DNA from: Cristatella mucedo | Lineage: Eukaryota; Bryozoa; Phylactolaemata; Cristatellidae | DNA: 64,000 bases | Direction of reading: 5' to 3' | NCBI GenBank assembly: GCA_009760855.2 | Contig: WPIO01000108.1 | Span: forward strand, 910,001-974,000 | In this document: piece by piece, positions 46,801 through 58,011 of the stretch | How positions within the stretch are numbered: position 1 is the first letter of the stretch | Layout: every line of letters begins with the position of its first letter | Position numbers and translations under genes: made by a program | Notes under the pieces: model-generated | Database searches by the model: none | What the model saw: the letters and a program-made list of their open reading frames with translations, nothing else | What the model was told of the DNA's origin: nothing

Positions 46801-49800
46801 ACCATTTTACTCAGTTTCATCGCTCGCTTCGCTTCAAACTGAACGCGACTCGCCAATTGTGCAATAAATTGCACACCGATCGCGAAATTGATTGCAGGCC
46901 GTGTCGGGTCGGTTCTTTCCCACGTCTCCCCGCCACCCGTTCTTGTTCCGGATCGGCAAACTATCGCGAGCAGACTTGGCCGAATGTGTCGTCACCTGGC
47001 ACAATGATGAAATCGGTGGATAACATCTGTACCTTCCCTTTCAAGTCCACTATTTCCGAAATCGTTTGAACGAATGCACACAAGCAGGGGTCACAGGTCA
47101 CGGCAGTAACTCCTCCTGCTCTTGACGCCGTGTCTCGAAGATGCACAGACTATTCTAAATGGACACTGGCTGCTCGGAGCTTGCGTGAGCGCGTGCTCCG
47201 CAAAAAGATTGACCGAATTGAACGAAATCGCTGTAAACCAACAGCTCACTCGGCCGAGAACCTCTCGAATGCTGTCAGCCATTCTCGTACGGGTGCTCTG
47301 CTGCACTGCAGCATTCTACTACAGTCGCGATCGGTTATACCTGGTCGCCCATCGGCTCTGCGCGGCACCAGCGACTCGCTGGCTCGGATAATATTAATAA
47401 TTATTATTAATAATTATTAATAATTAATAATAACAATAGATATAGGACTTCTGGACCCAGTAAAGGCTGCAAGCGAAACGGCAAATGCTCCTAGCTAAGT
47501 ATTAAACTATTAAAGTATTTATATATATAAATACTATTAAAGTATTAATAGTATTTCACTATTAAACCATTACAGTAACTATTAAAGAAAACCCGAGAAA
47601 TGACAGAGAAATGCCGAATTATGAGCTGGATAGCCTAATTTTACGTAATGGACAGCCTGCTGTCATGAAACACAAAGGAATGTAATAGAGATTGCATTTC
47701 TTAAATTCGCTATAAAATAAAGAAATTTGTTTTATTTAATGTGTCGATAAGAAAAACATTAGGACTTGTGGATGCACTAAAGGCTGCAAGTGGAATTGCA
47801 GATGCTCTGTACGCCGTGCTAAGTCTGGGCCGTCCACGTTAAAGGTCAAATTTAAGCGAATTATTTACAGGTCCAGCAGTCAAGAGAATGTTATGCCCAC
47901 CCTGACGCAATGATGCAATTTGCCTGAATTGTGATACCATCCATTAGATAAATGCCTTGTTTCAGCGAGTGCATATAATTTCTACTTTTTTAGTACGCTG
48001 TTGCTGTTGTCATCCTTGATAAATGCTTCCTGGTCATTCATACGTTGGTCATAAACGTTTTCGTGAAGTCCATATCTGTGTCGAACGGATCGTTCACTGT
48101 GCACGAAGTATTCTGCTTGCGAGCGCTTTATCTCGAACAAGAGTGCGGCAGCAGCCCAAGTGATTACTCCCATTAAGATATCACCGCCACGCCGTGTATC
48201 TTTTCTAGGCGCGGAGGGGCAGAAGGAGACGGTGAATGAGAATGTGGACGTGGACGAGAAGGAGAACGTGAAGGGTAAAAGAAAGGAATGACAACGGGCA
48301 GGACGCGCTAGACGCTGAGTTTGAATTTGAATGAGACGTTGGATCAAGAGAAGAAAGAATAGATGATGACGAAGAGGATGAGGAAGAGAAGGAGAAATGA
48401 CATGGAGAAGAGAAGGAGAAGGTAAGAAAGGAAGGTAAGGAAGGAAGGTAAGGAAGGAAGGTAAGGAAGGAAGAGGAGGAATATTAGAAAAGATGAGAGC
48501 GGAAGAAAGACGCCGAGGAGGACGAGCTTGACGTCGAGTCTCGAAGGTCGAGTCTCAAACGATTAGCAAGGGACACGAGCGGCTGAGAGGCTTCGAGCGT
48601 GCGAGCGGCATAACTTGCGGCGGCGGCGGCGGCGGCGGAAGCTACGACGGCCGACGCGCGCGGTCGGCGAGGCGCTCGCCACGTACTGTTCCCGATCTTG
48701 TAGTAGCTCGTCCAGTTGGCGTCCGAGTCGTTTGCGCTCAGATCGGTCGGCGCGGCCGTGGCGACGTAGACGGAGCACAGGGAGAGAGCGACGTTGTGCG
48801 AGAAGAGCTGGCAGCTCGCTCCGAGCGGCACCTGCTGCTGCTGCTCGCAGAGCTGCTGGCAGCGTCTTGGGTCCAATACGCCGTCGACGTCAATTGCGTT
48901 AGAGCCGGCGAGCGCACGAACGTAAAGCCCGGGAATCTGCCGATATTCGCCGTCAACTGAATCAAACATTGCAACAAATCAACACGATCGTCCCGGGCGA
49001 CTGGTGCACTTTATCACGCATTGCTGCTGCGGCCGGTGCACCCTAGTTGGGCTGGGCGTTTGGCGTCTGACGTCTACCACCTTCTCGGACTGTTTTTGGT
49101 CGACCAAGGTGATGCAGGGTACGAAGCCAAACAAAGTGTTATTCCGAAATTGGAAAGTATAATGCTCAAAATCGACTCTGCCAGCATATCTCCTGTTGAA
49201 TCTGCTCGAAATCTAGGAGTCTTGTTGCAAAGCGACCTTTCGTTAGACGACCACGTCAGCTCCAAGATCAAGTCTGCCTACTTTTGGCTACCTAATATTG
49301 CTAAAATTCGGGCTTGTTTAGACAAGGAAACCAAATCTAAAGTTGTCCGACTATTTTGACATCCCGTCTTGACTTCTGCAACTCACTGCTTGCAGGTCTA
49401 CCGGCTTGTGCTATCCGGCGCTTAGAGCTAGTGCAAAACTTTTCAGCTAGACTTGTCAGTCGGGAACGCGGCGGTAGGCAAATCACGCCACTTCTCACCT
49501 ACCTGCAGTGGCTCCCAGTCAAGAAACGCATTGGTTTCAAGTTTTTGTCACTCAATTTTTGCTCCCTTTATTCTTTGGCTCTAGTCTACCTATGAGATAT
49601 ACTCCCCAACCGGCTATGCATAGTACCATTCGCTTTTCGGAATCTAATCGTTTGCCTATACCTCGTACAAGTCTCAAATCCTTTGGAAACCGTGCATTTA
49701 GTTCTTATACTCCAGAAGCCTGGAACTCACTCCCGACTTTCGTTACGACACCCCCTGATTCGACTACATTTAAAAAGAAACCACAATCGCACCTATTTAT

Positions 49801-52800
49801 CACTGCATTTTGTGGGTTCCTTAGATTCGACTTTCGCGTGTTATGGGTGCTGATACTGTGCATGCTGCCATTAACTACGCTTGCAGGCTGACCCTGATCG
49901 CTGACCCCAGTCTGAATCCAAGTCACCTCTAACCACGTTATTTGTATTCCTTATTTAGCATGCCACCGCCAACCATTAGATCGTGCTTCGTGTGCAGAAA
50001 ATGTAAAGGACCTAGAAAGAGATTTTGTTCTCTGAGGCGCTTTATCAAGTGTGATAATATTATTATTAGTAGTAGTAGTAGTATTAGTAACCACACAGTG
50101 CACTGTAGCTAGCTTGCCACGTGGTGCAGCTCATGGCAAGTTCAAAGCTGCTAGCCATGCTTCCGTTATTGGTAAGCGGCTGCCACTTTTACCACAGTGG
50201 TGTACAAGCCGCGGATGCGGAAGTGTCAGAGTGAGGCTCTCAATCACTCACTGACCTGGCCTTATGAGGTAGGCTAGAGACCAATTTGAATCGCTCGCGT
50301 CCACGGGCAGATTGTCACCGGCGTAATTCCCTGTAAAAGCCGTGCACGTTGCCGTTTCGTTGTGGAACTGGAAAGCGTAGCAGGAATCCAAGAGCGATTC
50401 GCAAAAGATTCGGCAGAAGCTGGCCGTGGCCGCCCACGGGCGAAGCGTGTAGTTCCGGGATCCATCGATCGAAGGCGCCGCCCCCAGGGCTCCTTGCACG
50501 AAGCGATATTGGTTGCTGGTGCTTCCATAGCTGAGCTTCGACGACACTGCAGCGAAAGATTTCCAAATTACTAAGTTGTCGCCATTCAAGAGGGCACCTA
50601 TGGGAGGGGCATAACTGGTGGAGGCGGCTGTAGCTGCAGCTGTGGCTGAGGCGGCGGCAGCAGAAGCTACGACGGCCCAACGTGTGAGGTCGGCCACGCG
50701 CTCGCCACGTACTGTTCCCGATCTTGTAGTAGCTCGTCCAGTTGGCGTCCGAGTCGTTTGCGCTCAGGTCGGTCGGCGCGGCCATGGCGACGTAGACGGT
50801 GCACAGGGAGAGAGCGACGTTGTGCGAGAAGAGCTGGCAGCTCGCTCCGAGCGGCACCTGCTGCTGCTGCTCGCAGAGCTGCTGGCAGCGTCTCGGGTCC
50901 ATTACGCCGTCGACTTCAATCGCGTTAGAGCCGGCGAGCGCACGAACGTAAAGCCCAGGAATCTGCCGATATTCGCCGTCAACTGAATCAAACATTGCAA
51001 CAAATCAACACGATCGTCCCGGGCGACTGGTGCACTTTATCACGCATTGCTGCTGCGGCCGGTGCACCCTAGTTGGGCTGGGCGTTTGGCGTCTGACGTC
51101 TACCACCTTCTCGGACTGTTTTTGGTCGACCCAGGTGAGGCGGAGTACGAAGCCAAACAAAGTGTAATTCCGAAATTGAAAAGGATAATGCTCAAAATCG
51201 ACTCTGCCAGCATATCTCCTGTTGAATCTGCTCGAAATCTAGGAGTCTTGCTCCAAAGCGACCTTTCGTTAGACGACCACATCAGCTCCAAGATCAAATC
51301 TGCATACTTTCGACTACCTAATATTGCTAAAATTTGGGCCTGTTTAGATAGGGATACCAAATTTAAGGTTTTCCTACATTTGTGACATCTCGGCTTGACT
51401 TCTGCAACTCGCTGCCTGCAGGTCTACCGGCTTGTGCAATAAGGTGCTTAGAGCTAGCACAAAACTCTTCAGCTAGACTTGTCAGTCGAGAACGCGGTGG
51501 TAGGCAAATCACGCCACTTCTCACCGACCTGCACTGGCTCCCAGTCAAGCAATGCATCGGCTTCAAGGTTTCGTGACTCAATTTTAGCTCCCTTCATTCT
51601 TTGGCTCAAGTGTACCTATGAGATCTACTCCCCTAACCGGCAAAGCATCGTACCACTCGCTTCTCGGAATCTATTCGTTTACCTATCCCTCGTACAAATC
51701 TCAAACCCTTTGGACACCGTAGCCTTAGTTCTTATGCTCCTAAAGCCTGGAATGCACTATCGACTTTCGTCACGACATCTCCTGGTTTGACTACATTTAA
51801 AAAGAAGCTAAAGCCGCCCCTATTTATTACAGCATTTTGTGGGTTCCTTAGATTCGACTTTCGCTTGCTTATGGGGGCTGACACTGTGCATGCTGCCACT
51901 AACCAAGCTTGCAGACTGACCCTGACCCCTGACCCCTGTCCGACCCCAGCCTGATCCCAGTCTGACCCCAGTCTGACCCCATGTCCCTGCTAACCACGTT
52001 ATTCTTGTTCCTTATTGAGCATGCCACCACCAACCATTAGATCGTGCTTTGTTTGCTGCAAATTTAAAGGACCTAGAAAGAGATTTAGTTCTCGAAGGCG
52101 CTTTATCAAGTGTGACACTATTATTGCTATTATTGTTATTATTTTTATAAGTAGTAGTAGTAGTAGTAGCCACAGAGTGCACTGCAGCCAGCTTGCCACA
52201 CTGACTGCAGCTCATGGCAGGTTCAAGACTGCTAGTCACGCTTCCGTTATTGCTAAGCGATTGCCGCTTTTACCACTGTGGGGTACAAGCCGCAGGCGCG
52301 AAAGTGTCAGAGTGAGGCTCTCAATCACTTACTGACCTGGCCTTATGAGGTAGGCTAGAGACCAACTCGAATCGCTCGCGTCCACGGGTAGATAGTCACC
52401 GACGTAATTCCCTGTGAAAGCCGTGCACGTTGCCGTTTCGTCGTTGAACTGGAAAGCGTAGCAGGAATCTAGCAGCGATTCACAGAAGATTAGGCAGACG
52501 CTGGCCGTGACCACCCACGGGCCAAGCGTATAGTTCCGGGATCCATCAGTCGCTGGCACCGCCCCGAGCACTCCTTGTACGAAGCGATATTGGTTGCTGC
52601 TGCTTCCAGCACTTAACAGTGATGCTACTGCAACGGAAGACCAAGTTACCAAGTTATCGCCATTCGAGGTGGCGGCGTAGCAACTGGACAGCAATCGAAG
52701 ACAGCATCAACACTTCTGCTTCATCAAAGGATGCAAAGAAGCCTACTGCAGATTTGAACTATGTACTAACGCTGACGGAGCTAGCCGGACGTTTTCCCAA

Positions 52801-55800
52801 GTTTAGAAGCGAGTTTAGCAATAAAAATTCAACGGCAGGCGCTAGCAAACGCGAGAGGTGTAGAGGCACCCCAAGGCAGGCGTCACTACAAAGAATACAT
52901 AAAGTGCATTCTTGCTTTGACACCCGCTATAGAATAAACCCACTGCATTCTTTTGAGCTAAACATCAGTGACATGTCATCAGAAAAATGGATGTCTTAAT
53001 CGTATTATCTCAAAATGTTGAACTAAATATTAATCGATACACCGTTCACACATAGTTATATATATATATATATATACCCTGATAATTTAATGTTTTAAAT
53101 TAATAAAAATTAGTAGCTGACATTTCGATGGGAAAGAATTGTTGAGCAAGACGTCCTGTTATGTTCCACAAACGATTACATCGCACGTGTGAATCCTGAG
53201 TAGCTCATGTAAAACAAAATAATAAATATAAAATACATTCTTAAAGCACCATAAGAGAGCTTAAAAGTTTTGGGCGAATCAAGTGCAAATCAGAAACCGG
53301 ACAGTTTATCGGTCAAAATCGGCTCCGCCAGCACGTCTCCTATTGCATCTGAATGTAATCTATGTATCTTCTTGCAAAGTGACGCTTCACTAGATAAAGC
53401 AAAAGGAAAAATACTAGCTTCTATAGAAGCCTATTTTTTCAAAACGGCAGAAGAGCCGTAAGGGTTATCACCATGGCTTACAGTGGCGACGAAGTATTTC
53501 CGACCACATTATGCGCAGCTGCAGTGGCTACCAAAAATAACGGTTGGCATTGCGTCAAGAATGCCCCAGCCGTGCGATATTCAATGCGACATGTTTGCAA
53601 CCGTTTTAGGCGAACAGCTTGAAATTTCGAGCGAAAGTAGGAGGGCAGACTAACAAAAGTAGACCAACACCTAGAGATGCCGAAATTAGCCGCCGGTGGC
53701 AATTTCTTGACTCACGCACCACACCGTGTTGACAGTTCAACGAGGATATCTTGTACGGTGAGTGTCTTCTCCTTCACCCGATACACCACTCGGCTTCTCG
53801 CTTCGTAAAGCGACGGCCGCGATCTTTGTTGCAACGCACGCGCCGGGTCGGCATAATTATCGAAGCCAGCTAATAAATAAGGCGCAGCATTAAATGCTAC
53901 CAAGATCCTAGTTAGGTTTATTTTAAAAATTAAAGAAAAACCGAGAAATGACAGGGAAATGCTGTATCATGAACTGGATAGCCTAATTGTATATAGTGGA
54001 CAGCCTGCTGTCGGGAAACACGAAGGGATATAATAGAAATTGTTTTCCATTAGGGCGCTCTACCAAGAGGATTTTGTTCTTATATTTTATATTGTTGATA
54101 GGAAACAGAGGAGGACTCCTGGACGTACAGAAGTAGGCAAGCAGAACGGCTGATGCTCGGTAAGCCGCGTTGTGTCCGGGCCGTCCGGGTCAAAAGTCAC
54201 ATTTAAGCGAAATATTTAAAGGTCCAGCAGTCAAAAGACTTTTATCGCTGCACCGACTCATACGTGCAATCAGCCTGAGTTGTGATACATTCCATAAGAT
54301 CAATTGCCTTTTTTTAGCGAGCGCAAATAACTTCTACTTTCTTAGTTCGCTGCTGCTATTGTCACCATCATCAAATGCTTCCTTATTATTCATACATTAG
54401 TCAAATGCATTTTGTATTTGTATTGTCTCTCCGTCGCGCGAATTTTTTGTTTTATTATTTGTTATTTAAGTAATTTTTGTTGCTATTGTTATTGTTATTT
54501 TTGTTTTTTATTATTACTTATTAAGTATTCTGCTTTCGAGCGCTTTATCTCGAAGGCGAAAGGCAGCAGAGCCTGCTATGCTTACTCTCATAAAGATACC
54601 GCTGCCGTGTAACTTTCCGTGATGAGGAGGAGCAGAAAGAAAGGATGAAGGAGCAGGAGTGAGAGAATGAGGAGGGGGAGAAGGTGAAGGACATGAGGAT
54701 GAAGGATGCAAAGGTGAAGCGGAAGTGCAGGAGAAGGAGCCGAGGAAAGAGAAGGAGGACGAGAAGGAGGTGTAGAGAGAGAGAGAACAGGGACGGGAAG
54801 GAGGAAAAGTAGACGGAGAGGAGAAAGGAAGGACGACGAGGAGGACGCGCTAGACACCGAGTCTCGAAGGTTCGCAGACGACTCGGAAGAGGCAGCTGGC
54901 TCACTAATGGGTTCGGCATACCTGGCAGCAGCGGCGGCGGCCGCTGCCAAAAGCTATACCACTGTATTCTTTTGAGCAAAACAGCAAAACAGAAATTCTA
55001 TCGGAAAAAACTGTCATCGTCATACTATCGTAAACAGTTCCAATTTCCGATCGATCGATACAGTATCCGATCGATCGATACAGATCATACGAATACATTT
55101 TAACTTTTGAAATCAATTGAAACTAGCTGCTGACGTTTCGCCTGAAGATATGTGCGTAGGACAATCTCCAATACTCCACGATTCCTTGGCGTGGATATTA
55201 CGCAACACCTAGCTTAACGCGCGTGAGTTCGGATTCGTTTTTAAACTTTAATATCGCGGATATCATATTTAACCCTTGGATAGAGAATCTCGTGCAGTTA
55301 TCTGTAAAACTCGTGGATAGAGAGATCAAGTTATCATAGGACTCTGTATGAGCGAAGCGATGCTGTTAGTATCATTATAATTATATGGATTTTACTCGAG
55401 TTCATAATAATAATAATGCACTTGATAAAGCGCCCTCAGAGAACTTAATCTCTCTCTAGGTGCTTTACATTTTCTGCAAAGGAAAATGCAATTGAATGGT
55501 GAATAAAATCATGCTTGATAAACACGCAAAATGAATAACATGGTTAGGGGTTACATGCACAGGGTCAGCATGCAAATGTGGTTAGTGGCAGCATGCAGTG
55601 TCAGCACCCATAAGCACATGAAGGAAGAATCACAGGGACCCACTAAATGCTGTCCTAAATAGGTGTGTTTTAAAATTCTTTTTAAATGTGGTCAGTTCAG
55701 AGGATGTTCTGACGCAGGTTGGAGGGAGTTCCAGGCTTTGCGAGCATACGAACTAAATGCCCGGTCTCCAAAGGATTTGAGGTTTGTACGGGGTATTTGT

Positions 55801-57948
55801 AGACTGTTGGATTCCGAAAAGCGGGTGGCACGATGCTTGGCCTGATGGGGAGTAGATCTGAGAGACATACGCCGGCCTGCCTCCTCACCGCCATATCCTC
55901 CGCCTGCTCGCAGCCCCTGAATCCCTTACGGTCCCCGTGAGGTAAGATGCCCTAGAGACGTGATGCTCGCACTCCATGACGAAGGTCGTGGGTTCGAAGC
56001 CTGCAGCGAGCCATCCTGTATTGCCAACTGCAATCGGCCACGATAGCCGTTTAGGGACTCCTGCCGCTACATACACAAATGAGACAGTTAAATAAGTTAT
56101 TATCTACTTATTAAAGAAAAAAAGTCTGTCACGCCGCAAAATGGCCTACTCGTGTCACGTGGCAACATGAGGCACTTCCGTCAAGCGGCATGATGTCACA
56201 ACCTTGTCTTCCACGATTGAAATACTTTGACGCAGCGAAGTGAGTCCACAGGCCTTGAGCTGGCCATATAATTCAAAACTAATAATGTAACTCTGTCTTT
56301 AGAATTGTCTTTCAATGTGCAGTAAACCCATGTTAATACACGACGCTATTATCGAGGCCAATATAGACCTGTTAAGTAGGCAATAGCTTATTATTATTAT
56401 TCCTGCCCCAGGCTGCACCGCATGCCTGCTTCAGGGCCACCGCTTCCAAAGAGGGTTGAGCTTTTGAAGGGTGCAGGAGCCTTTAAGAGGTGACCTTTCC
56501 CAGCTAATCGCAATGGGCGGCACGCCCTCAGAATGCACGTGCGGCGTTAGCAGGGCTGCAGCAAACCACCTGGCATTCCCAAGTTCGTGGATGCCATAGC
56601 AATTTCATCAGCGTCGTGTCCGCAGATGAAAAAAAAGGGCGTAAGTAAACAAAAACGGCGTTCCAAGTCGTAAGATGACGACGAAGGACGCTGCTAAAGC
56701 TCAGCTCCAGAATCATTTTGTGCGATGCAAGAAATATCGTTACGAATCTCTTTCTGGTTCTTGCTCGGTCAGTTACCGGCTGATCAGAGGATACTGACTA
56801 GATTTCTCGTGGAGTTGACATGGGCATGAGGATCAGTGCAGCTCAGTTTTGCCGTTCTACTTTGAACTTGTATATGCCAGTTCAGGGCTCTCGAAATATT
56901 AACATCGGCCCGGCACGTTAACTTAGCTGTCTCTTTCAAACTTGCTCAATGTCTGACAGTAAGTTTAGAAGAAATAATCAAAGGCAGAAAGAGCTCATTA
57001 GAGTGCGCTCGCTGTCAAGGAAGCAAGTGACAGAAGTTGACAAGTCACCCGCTCCGTTCTCTTGGCGAGCGAGTGAGTGCAGTACCTTTAAGCGACACTT
57101 TCGAGCTGCTGTCCGCTGACAGAATCAAGCTGTCGTTGCCCACGAGCTGGCAGGTTTTTGCTGTGGCGTCGTAGTTGACAGCAGTGCACCAGTTGCTGGC
57201 TGCACAGAGGCCACAGCAGACGACCTGCGAAATAGTAGCGTGGATTTCTGCGAATTTCACGAGGAAAGTTTTTGAACAGGTTTTTATATGCCGTTTCAAT
57301 GGTCACGCATCCTTCGCAAACGTGCGGTGCTATAATATAATATGCTATGATATATATAATATGCTTATAATATATTAATATAATATAATATTCGGTCACC
57401 TTAAAGTTGGGTTTGCTGTGCTGTGGTTCGCTTGACGGTAGTGAATAGATACCAGATAATTTAAAGGGAAGTTCTCTGGGCTTTTCTAACGCTGCATTAT
57501 GGTAAGTGCGGCCTGCAGGATATCATGGAGAGCAGTGCCTCGCTACCGCTTAGCTCACTGCTAGCTTCGGGTCTCTACCACGCAGCAGGCGCGATGCAAG
57601 GTTTCGCGGGTACCCAACATCTGCAAAGCGTTGGGTGGCTAGGCCTCGAGGGCGCGTCTCGGGGACAGACTCTATAGCGTCTCTATCGTCTGGCTGCAGC
57701 AGCTGCAGCCAGGTCCGAGTGCTGACGGACGTCTCTTATACTTGGAAATAATTCGTAACAACGCCACGCCTCCTGAGTCACGCATCGTCGTGCTCAGCCT
57801 TTCTAAAGCAAAGGTCTCCGAGTGAATGTATCGGCGCAGCAGAGCGGAGGCGTGCAAGCAGGAAACCGGCCGGATCGTGGCAGTTACTTGCTATTCGCGT
57901 CCATGCGATTATACAATAGTTTATAACGCATATTGTATAATAACATGC

Positions 57949-58011
<63 letters not shown>

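Larger units (their letters stand above)
48660..52650. repeat. Tandem duplication of about 2 kb carrying PAN3, a LINE and PAN2
   Basis: The unit from about 48660 to 50680 repeats from about 50690 to 52650. Offsets are 2026 bp at the PAN3 acceptor side (48961 and 50987) and 2080 bp at the PAN2 end (50241 and 52321). The sequence beside the PAN3 exons (48961-49110 and 50987-51136) is almost identical. Both units contain the same LINE at the same place. Confidence 0.9.
52628..57085 (-). other. Gene A large intron PAN1-PAN2a
   Basis: Contains a LINE scrap (53240-53420), the duplicated intron segment 53930-55150, a LINE 3' end (55405-55868), a SINE (55930-56100) and 56400-56720, which aligns with 31890 and 33935-34060 of gene B. 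No further intact PAN exon was found. Confidence 0.6.

Noticed and set aside
48484-48686. Continuation of the PAN3b frame past its donor
   Set aside because: Low-complexity Ser/Ala-rich read-through of intron that is not conserved in the other copies.
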